Shown piece by piece: positions 16,647 to 24,632 of a DNA stretch of 35,690 nucleotides. The notes under the pieces are model-generated. The model made no database searches, was not told where the DNA came from, and was given only the letters and a program-made list of their open reading frames with translations. The position numbers were made by a program, and so were the translations under genes. Source of the stretch: Haematobacter genomosp. 1 (lineage in GTDB: Bacteria; Pseudomonadota; Alphaproteobacteria; Rhodobacterales; Rhodobacteraceae); the NCBI RefSeq assembly GCF_002196855.1, contig NZ_NIPW01000045.1, positions 1 through 35,690 of the forward strand, written 5' to 3'. Every line of letters starts with the position of its first letter. Position 1 is the stretch's first letter.

Positions 16647-17627
16647 ATGGCCCGTCTCCTCCGCCTCCTGCGTCGTCGGGCGCTGACCGCGATTCCGGTT
16701 CTGCTGATCGTGGTGCTGGGCACCTTCCTGATGCTGGAGGCCGCGCCCGGCGACGCGGTGGACGCCTATCTGGCGGGCATCGGGGGCGGCGATGCGGCGC
16801 TCGGGGCAGAGCTGCGCGCGCGCTACGGGCTGGACATCTCGGGGGCGAGGCGGCTCGGCGCCTATCTCGCGGCGCTTGCGCACGGGGACATGGGGCGTTC
16901 CGTGGCCTTCGACCGGCCCATCGCCGCGCTGATCGGAGAGCGGCTCCCAATCACGCTTCTTCTGATGGGCAGCGCCACGGCGCTGGCCTTCACGCTCGGC
17001 TCCCTGCTGGGCATCGTCGCAGGGGCGCGTCCGGGTTCGCTGGCGGACAGGCTGCTGTCCACCGGCTCGCTCGCGCTTTATGCCGTTCCGGGGTTCTGGC
17101 TGGGGCTGGTGCTGGTCACGGTGTTCGCCGTCAACCTGCGCTGGCTGCCGGTTTCGGGGCTGGAGACGATCGCCTCGGGGCGGACGGGGCTGTCGCGGGC
17201 CGTCGATATCGCCGAGCATCTGGTGCTGCCGGTCACGGCGCTCGGCGTCATCTATCTGGCCCTTTTCCTGCGGCTCATGCGGGCGGGAATGGCAGAGGTC
17301 TGGCGGCAGGATTTCGTCACCGCGTTGCGCGCCCGCGGGCTGTCGAGGCGGAGCATCGTCGTGGGCCATGTCGCGCGGAACGCCCTCCTGCCGCTCATCA
17401 CCATGCTGGGCTATCAGGCAGGGGCGATGCTGGGCGGCTCGGTGGTGATCGAGAGCGTCTTTGCCATTCCGGGCTTCGGGCGTCTGGCACAGGAGGCCGT
17501 CGCCGGCCGTGACGCACCCCTTCTGGCGGGGGTCATCCTCACCTCGGCTGTGGCGGTGTTGCTGGCCAACCTGCTGGTGGACATGGCCTATGCCTGGCTC
17601 GACCCCCGTATCGGGAGCGGTGCATGA
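16647..17627 (+). CDS. ABC importer permease, DppB/OppB type
   Basis: A 326-residue inner-membrane permease. An N-terminal helix (ALTAIPVLLIVVLGTFLML) leads to five further hydrophobic segments. The EAA-type cytoplasmic loop that contacts the ATPases is recognisable at RRSIVVGHVARNALLPLIT. GGSVVIESVFAIPGFGRL near residue 270 is characteristic of the DppB subfamily. It starts 6 bp after the receptor stop and its own stop overlaps the next permease by 4 bp, so it is cotranscribed and coupled. Confidence 0.93.
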   Translation: MARLLRLLRRRALTAIPVLLIVVLGTFLMLEAAPGDAVDAYLAGIGGGDAALGAELRARYGLDISGARRLGAYLAALAHGDMGRSVAFDRPIAALIGERLPITLLLMGSATALAFTLGSLLGIVAGARPGSLADRLLSTGSLALYAVPGFWLGLVLVTVFAVNLRWLPVSGLETIASGRTGLSRAVDIAEHLVLPVTALGVIYLALFLRLMRAGMAEVWRQDFVTALRARGLSRRSIVVGHVARNALLPLITMLGYQAGAMLGGSVVIESVFAIPGFGRLAQEAVAGRDAPLLAGVILTSAVAVLLANLLVDMAYAWLDPRIGSGA

Positions 17628-18445
17628 GGCGGCTTCTCGCGGCGCCGGGCGGGCGGGCCGGGCTTGTCCTGCTCGGGGCGGTGCTGGCCCTCGCCCTGCT
17701 GGCGCCGCTCCTTTATCCCGGCGATCCGCTGGCCATTGCGGGGCCGCCGCTCCTGCCGCCCTTCACCGACGCGGGCCACCCCCTTGGCACCGACAGGCTG
17801 GGGCGGGACGTCGCGGCGGGCCTTGCCCATGGAGCGCGGACATCGCTGCTGGTCGGCGTGACTGCCGCGGCGGTGGCGGTCACGCTGGGCGCGCTGGTGG
17901 GCACGCTTGCCGGTTTCGCGGGCGGTATCGGAGACGAGCTGTTGATGCGCATTGTCGATGCCTTTCAGATCGTGCCGGGGTTCCTGCTGGCCCTGGCCTT
18001 CGTCTCCGTCGCGGGGCCTTCGGTCCCTGTCGTGGTTCTGGCAATCGCGCTTGGCGCATGGACGGCCCCCGCACGGGTGGCGCGGGCGGAAGTGCTCTCC
18101 ATCCGTTCCCGCGATTTCGTCTCGGCCGCGCGGGTTCTGGGGATGCATCCGCTTGAGATCGCCCTGAGGGAGGTGCTGCCGCTTGCCCTGCCGCCGGTTC
18201 TGGCCCTGTCCTCCGTCATCACCGCGGGCGCGATCCTGACCGAGGCGGCGCTGTCCTTCCTTGGCCTTGGCGATCCCAATGTGGTGACATGGGGCGGCAT
18301 GATCGCGGAAGGACGGAGCGTGCTCCGCACCGCCCCCTGGCTTTCCATCCTGCCGGGGATCGCGCTGATGCTGAGCGTCGTCGGGGTCTATCTGTTTTCG
18401 GAGGCGCTGGTGGAGACGCTCTCCCGCCGGGATCGGCAGATTTGA
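17624..18445 (+). CDS. ABC importer permease, DppC/OppC type
   Basis: The second membrane subunit (273 residues). HPLGTDRLGRDVAAGLAHGARTSL (residues about 48-71) is the conserved DppC periplasmic/helix motif. SFLGLGDPNVVTWGGMI near residue 210 and the EAA-type loop around GMHPLEIALREVLPLALP complete the family pattern. ATG overlaps the dppB-type stop (17624-17627), and its own TGA overlaps the next start codon. It would form the translocation pore as a heterodimer with the preceding permease. Confidence 0.93.
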   Translation: MRRLLAAPGGRAGLVLLGAVLALALLAPLLYPGDPLAIAGPPLLPPFTDAGHPLGTDRLGRDVAAGLAHGARTSLLVGVTAAAVAVTLGALVGTLAGFAGGIGDELLMRIVDAFQIVPGFLLALAFVSVAGPSVPVVVLAIALGAWTAPARVARAEVLSIRSRDFVSAARVLGMHPLEIALREVLPLALPPVLALSSVITAGAILTEAALSFLGLGDPNVVTWGGMIAEGRSVLRTAPWLSILPGIALMLSVVGVYLFSEALVETLSRRDRQI

Positions 18446-19212
18446 GCGCGCTCGCCTCGCTCCGGGGGCTGAGCGTCGCCTATGGCGGGACGCGGGTGCT
18501 GCACGGGGTGGATCTCGACCTGCGGACGGGGGAGCGGCTGGCGCTGATCGGGGAAAGCGGGTCGGGGAAATCCACGCTGGCGCTGGCGCTCGCCGGGCTG
18601 CTGCCCGTTTCCGCGCGGGTGACGGGGCAGATCGACTGGGCGTCAGGCCCTGTCCGGCCGGGGCGGGATTACGGCTTTGTCTTTCAGCAGCCGGCGGCAA
18701 GTTTCGATCCCGTCCTCTCCATCGGAAACCAGATGACGGAAGTGCTCCGCCACCACCTGAAACTGGCGGCGGACGCCGCGCGCGGGCGGGCGGCGGAGCT
18801 GCTGGCCCGCGTGGGCATACCGGAGCCAGCCGCCGCGCTCCGCCGGTTTCCCCATCAGTTCTCGGGCGGACAGCTGCAACGGATCGCGATTGCCACCGCC
18901 ATCGCGGCGGAGCCGCATGTGCTCATCGCGGACGAGGCGACAAGCGCGCTGGACACCATCGTTCAGGCGCGGATCGTGGCGCTGCTCCGCGCGCTGACCG
19001 CACCCGCCTCCGGGATGACGCTGCTTTTCATCACCCATGACATCGCCCTCGCCTCCGGTCTTGCCGACCGGATCGCAGTGCTGGAGGCCGGCCGCCTCAT
19101 ACAGGTGGGACCGGCGGCGGAGGTGCTGGCGGCGCCTTTGCCCTACACCGCCCGCCTGCTGGCCGCGCATCTGGACCTTGAGAGCCCCCGGCTGGTATCG
19201 AGGCGCCCATGA
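18442..19212 (+). CDS. ABC importer ATPase, DppD type
   Basis: A 256-residue ATP-binding subunit with all nucleotide-binding motifs: Walker A GESGSGKST (about residues 35-43), Q-loop FQQPAAS, signature QFSGGQLQR, Walker B VLIADEATSALD and switch histidine in FITHDIAL. It is short for DppD (about 320) and lacks the usual C-terminal Fe-S/oligopeptide extension. I place the start at TTG 18442, which overlaps the preceding stop as TTGA, the same coupling used elsewhere in this operon. An upstream in-frame ATG at 18289 would lie deep within the permease gene and encode unrelated sequence. Confidence 0.9.
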   Translation: MSALASLRGLSVAYGGTRVLHGVDLDLRTGERLALIGESGSGKSTLALALAGLLPVSARVTGQIDWASGPVRPGRDYGFVFQQPAASFDPVLSIGNQMTEVLRHHLKLAADAARGRAAELLARVGIPEPAAALRRFPHQFSGGQLQRIAIATAIAAEPHVLIADEATSALDTIVQARIVALLRALTAPASGMTLLFITHDIALASGLADRIAVLEAGRLIQVGPAAEVLAAPLPYTARLLAAHLDLESPRLVSRRP

Positions 19213-20003
19213 CGCCACGCCCGCCCTCCACGCCACCGGCGCTGCTTGCGGCGGAGGGGCTGTCCCTCACCTATGCGGGCCGTGCCGACCATGCGCTGAA
19301 GGACGTATCGCTGACCGTTGCCGCGGGGGAGACGCTGGGCCTTGTCGGCCCCTCCGGCTGCGGCAAGACCACGCTCGGGCGGGTGCTTCTCCGGCTGGTC
19401 AGGCCCGATACAGGTCGGGTCGCGCTGCTGGGGGAGGACTGGCTGGCGCTGAGCGGAAGCGCGCTGCGCCGGCGGCGCGGGCGGATGCAGCTCGTCTTTC
19501 AGGACCCGCTCGCCGCCTTCAACCCGCGCGCCACGGCAGGCTCCGCCATCGCCGATGCGCTGCGGCTTCAGACCACGCTTCCCGCGGCGGAGCGTCCTGC
19601 CCGCGTTGCCCTGCTCCTGGCGCGGACGGGGCTTTCGCCCGATCTGGCGACCCGGCCCATCCATGCGCTCTCCGGGGGGCAGCGGCAGCGCGTGGCCATC
19701 GCCCGCGCCATCGCGACGGAGCCGCGTCTCATCGTGCTGGACGAGGCGGTCTCGGCGCTCGACATCTCCATCCGGGGGCGAATCCTTCGGCTTCTGGTCG
19801 ATCTTCAGCAGGAAACGGGGGTTTCCTACCTTTTCATCTCGCATGACATCGCGGTGGTGCGGGCGATTTCCCACCGGCTCGCCGTGATGGACCGGGGCCG
19901 GATCGTGGAGACCGGAGAAACGGAGGAGGTGCTGGCAAAACCCGGCTCCGACACGCTCCGCGACCTGATCGCGGCGGTCCCCCGGCTGCACGCTTGCGGT
20001 TGA
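19209..20003 (+). CDS. ABC importer ATPase, DppF type
   Basis: The second ATP-binding subunit (264 residues), paired with the preceding ATPase. Walker A is GPSGCGKTT (about residues 47-55), the Q-loop VFQDPLAAFNPR is typical of DppF, the signature is ALSGGQRQR, Walker B LIVLDEAVSALD, and the switch His is in FISHDIAV. The usual DEP of Walker B is DEA here, as in its partner. ATG overlaps the previous stop by 4 bp. It is the last gene of the operon; I see no strong terminator between it and the gene at 20087. Confidence 0.92.
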   Translation: MTPRPPSTPPALLAAEGLSLTYAGRADHALKDVSLTVAAGETLGLVGPSGCGKTTLGRVLLRLVRPDTGRVALLGEDWLALSGSALRRRRGRMQLVFQDPLAAFNPRATAGSAIADALRLQTTLPAAERPARVALLLARTGLSPDLATRPIHALSGGQRQRVAIARAIATEPRLIVLDEAVSALDISIRGRILRLLVDLQQETGVSYLFISHDIAVVRAISHRLAVMDRGRIVETGETEEVLAKPGSDTLRDLIAAVPRLHACG

Positions 20004-20034
20004 CGCGCTCCGATCCTGCCGCACATTGCCTTGG

Positions 20035-20078
20035 AGAACCCTTCGGATCAGGCCCTTTACAGAACCCTTCGGATCAGG
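20035..20078 (+). repeat. 18-bp direct repeat overlapping a ribosome site
   Basis: AGAACCCTTCGGATCAGG occurs exactly at 20035-20052 and 20061-20078, with an 8-nt spacer. The second copy supplies part of the AGGA ribosome site (20076-20079) of the gene starting at 20087. Confidence 0.9.
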
Positions 20079-20086
20079 ATGACATC

Positions 20087-20587
20087 ATGCCTGCGAATGA
20101 GGACAAACCCACCGAAACGACCCGTCTCGGAGACGAGAGCTTCATGACGGCGGAAGATCTCCAAGCCTATATGGATCGCCGCCGCGCTGCCATGGACGCC
20201 GATGACAGCGCCACCAAAACGGAGGCCAACCAGGCCCGAGACGAGTTGATCGCCCAGCTTTCGGAGCCTTTGAAGATCAATCGCCAGACGGTCCATGATC
20301 TTGTGGACAACCTCAAGATGCGGCTGACCACCGCCGCCGAGCGGGGAGAGACGGAAGTGCTCATGCTCCGCTTCCCGAACGCGCTCTGCACCGATCATGG
20401 CCGGGCGATCAACAACGAGGAGCCGGACTGGCCCGAGACGCTGACCGGGCGGCCCCGGCAATTCTACGAAATCTGGCGCGATCACCTGAAAGCCGCGGAC
20501 TATCAGCTCAAGGCGATGGTCATCGACTGGCCCGACGGGATGCCGGGAGATATCGGCATGTATCTGAGCTGGAAACGGCTGGAGTAG
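20087..20587 (+). CDS. conserved hypothetical protein
   Basis: A 166-residue soluble protein without signal peptide or membrane segment. I cannot assign a function. It has a charged helical N-terminal half (TAEDLQAYMDRRRAAMD, then an Asn/Lys/Glu-rich helix) and a C-terminal half with the compact motif FPNALCTDHGRAINNEEPDWPETL and a closing PGDIGMYLSWKRLE. This arrangement recalls uncharacterised proteins widespread in Proteobacteria, from memory only. ATG at 20087 follows AGGA with a 7-nt spacer; the longer frame from 19994 starts in the 3' end of the ATPase gene. It ends 3 bp from the convergent flavoprotein gene. Confidence 0.75.
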   Translation: MPANEDKPTETTRLGDESFMTAEDLQAYMDRRRAAMDADDSATKTEANQARDELIAQLSEPLKINRQTVHDLVDNLKMRLTTAAERGETEVLMLRFPNALCTDHGRAINNEEPDWPETLTGRPRQFYEIWRDHLKAADYQLKAMVIDWPDGMPGDIGMYLSWKRLE

Positions 20588-20590
20588 CCG

Positions 20591-21532
20591 CTACCGCCCT
20601 GCAAAGGGATCGCGCGCCAGTCGCGTCATAGCCTCCGCGTATTGCAGGGCCAGCCGGTCGCAGAGTTCCGCTGCGCCCGGAATGTCTCCGAGCGAACCGA
20701 CGCCCTGCCCGGCAGACCACACGTCCCGCCAGACCTTCGCCTCGTTTCCCATGTCGAGCGCGCCATGGCTTTGCAGGTTCGCCGGGTCCATGCCTGCGGC
20801 AACGACGCTCTGCGCAAGAAAATTCGCCCCCACCCCGGAAATCGCCGGTGTGTAGAGGATATCGGCCGCACGCGCGGCCACGGTCATCTCCTTCTGCGCA
20901 AGGCTCACCATCGCCTCGCGCGTGGTAAGGAAACGGGTGCCGAGATAGGCCAGGTCCGCGCCCATCGCCCGCGCTGCGGCGATATGCGCCCCGGTGGACA
21001 TGGCCCCCGAAAGCGCGATGGCCCCGTCGAAGATGGCGCGGATCTCCGACACCAGCGCAAAGGGGCTGATCTGGCCCGCATGGCCCCCGGCACCCGCCGC
21101 AACGGCGATGATCCCGTCCACACCCGCCTCTACGGCCTTTTCCGCATGGCGGCGGCTGATGACATCGTGAAACACCAGCCCGCCATAGGAATGCACCGCA
21201 TCCACCACATCCGCGACCGCGCCCAGCGAGGTGATGACCAGCGGCACGCGATGCCGGACCACCTCCTCCAGATCGGCGCGCAGACGGGGGTTGGAGCGGT
21301 GGACGATCAGGTTCACCCCATAGGGCGCGGGGGTGTCGAAGGCTTCCAGACGGGCCTTTATCTCCTCAAGCCAGGCGACGAAGCCTTCGGTGCTGCGCTG
21401 GTTCAGCGCCGGAAAGGTGCCCACCACGCCCGAACGGCAGACCTCCACCACCAGATCGGGGCCGGAGGTCAGGAACATCGGCGCGGCAATGGCGGGCAGC
21501 CGCAGTGCCTCGAATGCTTTCGGCAATGTCAT
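20591..21532 (-). CDS. nitronate monooxygenase (2-nitropropane dioxygenase) family flavoprotein
   Basis: A 313-residue FMN-dependent TIM-barrel enzyme that, if canonical, oxidises alkyl nitronates to carbonyl compounds and nitrite. LPAIAAPMFLTSGPDLVVE opens the barrel. VAAGAGGHAGQ (about residues 134-144) is the FMN/catalytic-histidine loop, GAMSTGAHIAAARAMGAD binds phosphate, and YLGTRFLTTREA closes the site. I start at ATG 21532; a longer frame to 21952 is the antisense of the TetR gene. The ATG overlaps the TetR stop by 4 bp, so regulator and enzyme form one operon, a common layout for self-repressed detoxification genes. Substrate preference within this broad family is unknown. Confidence 0.88.
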   Translation of the reverse strand: MTLPKAFEALRLPAIAAPMFLTSGPDLVVEVCRSGVVGTFPALNQRSTEGFVAWLEEIKARLEAFDTPAPYGVNLIVHRSNPRLRADLEEVVRHRVPLVITSLGAVADVVDAVHSYGGLVFHDVISRRHAEKAVEAGVDGIIAVAAGAGGHAGQISPFALVSEIRAIFDGAIALSGAMSTGAHIAAARAMGADLAYLGTRFLTTREAMVSLAQKEMTVAARAADILYTPAISGVGANFLAQSVVAAGMDPANLQSHGALDMGNEAKVWRDVWSAGQGVGSLGDIPGAAELCDRLALQYAEAMTRLARDPFAGR

Positions 21533-22176
21533 TGCGCGACGTCCTTTCCGGGCATGACGCCCTGCATGAGACCATCCACCGTCCGCGTCGCGACCTCCTC
21601 CGCGGTCATCGGCCCCGCCGGGTCGAACCAGGCGCCAAGACCGTTCAGCGCCCCGGCGAAGGTAAAGGCGGCAAGGCGCGGATCGGGCGTGCTGAGGCTT
21701 CCCTCCGCCGCGCCCTCCGCCACCACGGCACGAATGAGCAGGTCGATCTCCCGCTTCAGGGAGCGGAAGGCGGCGCGGCTTTCCGGGGAGAGCAGGTGGT
21801 CCTGCGTCCGCGCCACGCAGATGCCGAAATCGTCCAGCATGATCCGCGCATAAGCCAGCAGCATGGCACGGAGCCGCTTCGGCGCGGGATCCCCCGCCAC
21901 CGCCGCATCCCGTGCGGAAGCCGCGATGGCGTTCAGCCCGCGCCGGGTGCATTCGAAGAGGATCTCGTCCTTGTTGGCGAAGTAGCGATAGATCGTCGGC
22001 TTGGTCACGCCCAACGCCTCCGCCACATCGTCGAGCGAGGTTGCATGGTAGCCGCGTTCGTTGAAGAACCGGGCCGCGGTTCGGAGCACGGCATCCTGCT
22101 TGCGGCTCCGCTCCCCCGAGCGCTGGCGGGAGTGGCTCCAGGGGGAGAGGGCTGGTTTCGACATGGGACCGCGCAT
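21529..22176 (-). CDS. TetR-family transcriptional regulator
   Basis: A 215-residue repressor. The helix-turn-helix is AARFFNERGYHATSLDDVAEALGVTKPTIYRYFANKDEIL (about residues 34-73), a textbook TetR N-terminus. The C-terminal ligand domain carries a hydrophobic core (RAAFRSLKREIDLLIRAVVAE). ATGs at 22176 and 22164 are both possible; neither has a ribosome site, which would fit a leaderless or weakly translated message. It is cotranscribed with the overlapping flavoprotein gene. An inverted repeat (22177-22190) lies directly before the start and is a likely autoregulatory site. Confidence 0.9.
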   Translation of the reverse strand: MRGPMSKPALSPWSHSRQRSGERSRKQDAVLRTAARFFNERGYHATSLDDVAEALGVTKPTIYRYFANKDEILFECTRRGLNAIAASARDAAVAGDPAPKRLRAMLLAYARIMLDDFGICVARTQDHLLSPESRAAFRSLKREIDLLIRAVVAEGAAEGSLSTPDPRLAAFTFAGALNGLGAWFDPAGPMTAEEVATRTVDGLMQGVMPGKDVAQ

Positions 22177-22190
22177 TTACTTATCGGTAA
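22177..22190. promoter_or_regulatory. candidate TetR operator
   Basis: TTACTTATCGGTAA: the outer TTAC/GTAA arms are an exact inverted repeat around a 6-nt centre, partly symmetrical further in. It abuts the TetR start codon, matching the size and style of TetR-family operators (TTAC-N6-GTAA). Confidence 0.5.
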
Positions 22191-22249
22191 CACGATAGAG
22201 CCATGCCCTTCCCCTCCGGTCAAGCACCCAGCCCGAGACTTCCGTATGG

Positions 22250-22287
22250 TTAGGTCGTCTCTATGGGGCGCAATCGATTTTCATAAT
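22250..22287 (+). promoter_or_regulatory. LysR-type operator plus -10, promoter of the flavin monooxygenase unit
   Basis: The 15-bp site TTAGGTCGTCTCTAT (22250-22264) is followed 17 nt later by CATAAT (22282-22287, 5/6 of the -10 consensus). The downstream half-site is imperfect (TCTAT for CCTAA). The site replaces a -35 element, as in activator-dependent promoters. The same layout recurs at 25587 and 30382. Confidence 0.6.
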
Positions 22288-22476
22288 TTACACCCGTCAC
22301 CTCCGACAGAGAGAGTAACCGGAGGCCCGCACCGGACAGCGCAGGGGCCGGGGGCGGCCCGTCGGGTGCCGCAGGCCCGGCTCGCTCTGCTCGACGGTGG
22401 GCCGCTCCCGCCATCCGGCATGCCACGCCGGCTGGCCTACATTCCGCGATCCGGTATCGCCGCGAAAGGAATCGAT
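22288..22476 (+). other. long GC-rich leader of the flavin monooxygenase gene
   Basis: About 183 nt separate the predicted transcription start (near 22294) from ATG 22477, much longer than the 50-60 nt leaders of the two sister promoters. It is GC-rich and contains short inverted repeats such as CCGGC/GCCGG around 22413-22432. I recognise no riboswitch and no convincing small gene. Confidence 0.35.
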
Positions 22477-23829
22477 ATGACGAAGAAACCCATGGTTCTG
22501 GGCGGGCTTTTCGAAGCGAACGGCTACCATTCCTCCGCCTGGCTGGTGCCGGGAGCGACGGACGGGGCGGCCACCGATGTCGATTACTTCAAGGACATCG
22601 TGCAGAAGGCCGAGGACGGCAAGCTCGACTTCTTCTTCCTGGCCGATACGCCCGCCGCGCGGACGGAGAAGCTCGACGCATGGACGCGCGGGCCGCTCTA
22701 CATGAACATGCTGGAGCCGATCACCCTGCTGACGGCGCTGGCGGGGTGCACCTCGCATATCGGGCTCGGCGCGACGGCCTCCACCAGCTTTTACGAGCCC
22801 TACAACGTGGCGCGGCTCTTCGCCTCGCTCGACCATATCAGCCACGGGCGCGCGGCGTGGAACGTCGTGACCTCCGCCAATGACTTCGCGGCGCGCAACT
22901 TCGGGCTGGACAAGCTGCCCCCGCATGATCGCCGCTATGAGAAGGCGCAGGAATTCTTCAAGATCGTCACCTCCCTCTGGGACACCTGGGAGGACGATGC
23001 CTTTGTCTATGACCACGACGGCGTGCGGATGTTCGATCCGGCGAAGTTCCATGTCACGGATCACGAGGGCCCGTTCTTCAAGGTGCATGGCGGGCTCAAC
23101 ATGGCGCGGCCGCCGCAGGGGCACCCGGTGATCTTCCAGGCGGGCGCTTCGGAGGCGGGCAAGGAGCTCGCCGCCGAAACGGCCGAAGTGGTGTTCGGCA
23201 CCGGCGCCAACAAGGCGCAGGCCATCCGCTTCTACGAAGACCTGAAGGGCCGCATGGCGAAATTCGGCCGCGACCGGGAAGAGCTGAAAGTGCTCTCCGG
23301 CGTCTCCATCGTCGTGGGAGAGGACGAGGAGGACGCCCGCCGCAAGTGGGACTATTGGCAAGGCCTCGTCCACACGGACATCAGCCTGATGTATATGAAG
23401 ACCGATCTGGAGACCGACCTGTCGGACCTGCCGCTGGACGAACCTGTCCCGGAACATCGCATCCCGGAGAAATCGAACTTCCATCAGGTCTATTTCGACG
23501 AGATCGTCGGCCTCATCCGTCAGGGTCTGACGCTCCGCGAAGTGATGCGGAAGTACAACCGCTCCAAGGCGATCTTCTTCGGCACCGGTGCGCAGGTGGC
23601 CGACCAGATGGAGGATTGGGTCGCCTCGGGTGCCTCCGACGGCTTCATGATCGCCTTCCCGGTGCTGCCGGAGTGCCTGACCGATTTCACGACGAAGGTG
23701 GTGCCCGAACTTCAGCGCCGCGGACTTTTCCGCACCGAATACACCGGCACCACGCTGCGCGACAATCTGGGCCTGAAACGCCCGCCGAACCGCCATGCAA
23801 CGGCGGGCGCCAGCCTCGCCGCGGAATAA
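22477..23829 (+). CDS. LLM-class flavin-dependent monooxygenase (NtaA/SnaA/DszA family)
   Basis: A 450-residue two-component FMNH2-dependent monooxygenase of the NtaA/SnaA/DszA type, matching the family length. It opens LGGLFEANGYHSSAWLVPGA, includes GLGATASTSFYEPYNVARLFASLDHIS (about residues 89-115), and GRAAWNVVTSANDFAARNFG, the flavin-contact region typical of the family. PPQGHPVIFQAGASEAGKELAA binds the flavin phosphate. Members oxidise nitrilotriacetate, sulfones or heterocycles and need a separate flavin reductase, which is not present in the window. AAAGGA lies 6 nt before ATG 22477. It heads a unit with an aldolase and a dehydrogenase, so the product of its N- or S-oxidation is probably passed to them. 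Confidence 0.92.
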   Translation: MTKKPMVLGGLFEANGYHSSAWLVPGATDGAATDVDYFKDIVQKAEDGKLDFFFLADTPAARTEKLDAWTRGPLYMNMLEPITLLTALAGCTSHIGLGATASTSFYEPYNVARLFASLDHISHGRAAWNVVTSANDFAARNFGLDKLPPHDRRYEKAQEFFKIVTSLWDTWEDDAFVYDHDGVRMFDPAKFHVTDHEGPFFKVHGGLNMARPPQGHPVIFQAGASEAGKELAAETAEVVFGTGANKAQAIRFYEDLKGRMAKFGRDREELKVLSGVSIVVGEDEEDARRKWDYWQGLVHTDISLMYMKTDLETDLSDLPLDEPVPEHRIPEKSNFHQVYFDEIVGLIRQGLTLREVMRKYNRSKAIFFGTGAQVADQMEDWVASGASDGFMIAFPVLPECLTDFTTKVVPELQRRGLFRTEYTGTTLRDNLGLKRPPNRHATAGASLAAE

Positions 23830-23888
23830 CCCTCCCCCTCAGGCGGGCCGACAGACGCCCGCCACATCATCCCGACAGGACCTCCCCC

Positions 23889-24632
23889 ATGAAAGACGTC
23901 ATCACATCGGCTGACGAACGGCAGCTCCGCATCGACCTTGCGGCGACCTTCCGCATCGTCGCGCGGCTGGGCATGCACGAAGCCGTCGCGAACCACTTCA
24001 GTGCCGCCGTTTCCCCCGACGGCCGCCAGTTCCTGCTGAACCCCAAGTGGAAGCATTTCTCCACCATCCGGGCCAGCGACCTGCTCCTGCTCGATGCCGA
24101 CGACCCGGCGACGGCCAGAAGCGGGCTGGTGGACCCGACGGCCTGGGCGATCCATGGCCAGATCCACAAGTCGAACCCCTCGGCGCGGGTGGTGCTGCAT
24201 CTCCATCCGATCCACGCCACCGCGATCGCCTGCCTGCAAAACCCCGCGATCCTGCCCATCGACCAGAACACCGCCCGCTATTTCAACCGCGTGGCCGTCG
24301 ACCTGCACTATGGCGGCATGGCCGATTCGGTGGAGGAAGGCGCGCGGTTGGCGGGGCTGCTCGGCACTCACTCGCGCCTGATGATGGGCAACCACGGGAT
24401 TCTCGTCGCCTCCGACAGTATCGGCGTGGCCTTCGACGACATCTACACGATGGAGCGCGCCTGCCAGATCCTCACCACCGCCTATGCCACGGGTCAGCCG
24501 CTTTCCGTGCTCTCGGACGAGGTGGCGGAGGCCACGGCGGTCGGCTGGGAGGGCATCCGCGATTTCTCCATCGCGCATTTTGAGGAAATGAAGCGGATCC
24601 TCGACCGCGAAGAGCCGGATTACGCCGACTGA
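23889..24632 (+). CDS. class II aldolase/adducin-family protein
   Basis: A 247-residue zinc-dependent aldolase relative of the fuculose-phosphate aldolase fold. VVLHLHPIHATAIACL supplies the two His ligands (about residues 100-104), the third His is in MMGNHGILVASDSIG (about 166), and the early EAVANHFSAAVS with N/H residues contributes the usual catalytic glutamate region. Members cleave or decarboxylate hydroxy-acid phosphates or act as beta-keto decarboxylases. AGGA is upstream; the ATG follows the monooxygenase stop by 59 bp and its TGA shares one base with the next ATG. It probably cleaves an intermediate made by the neighbouring oxygenases. Confidence 0.9.
   Translation: MKDVITSADERQLRIDLAATFRIVARLGMHEAVANHFSAAVSPDGRQFLLNPKWKHFSTIRASDLLLLDADDPATARSGLVDPTAWAIHGQIHKSNPSARVVLHLHPIHATAIACLQNPAILPIDQNTARYFNRVAVDLHYGGMADSVEEGARLAGLLGTHSRLMMGNHGILVASDSIGVAFDDIYTMERACQILTTAYATGQPLSVLSDEVAEATAVGWEGIRDFSIAHFEEMKRILDREEPDYAD

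Noticed and set aside
21533-21952. N-terminal extension of the nitronate monooxygenase frame
   Set aside because: Antisense of the TetR gene; the family start is ATG 21532, overlapping the TetR stop.
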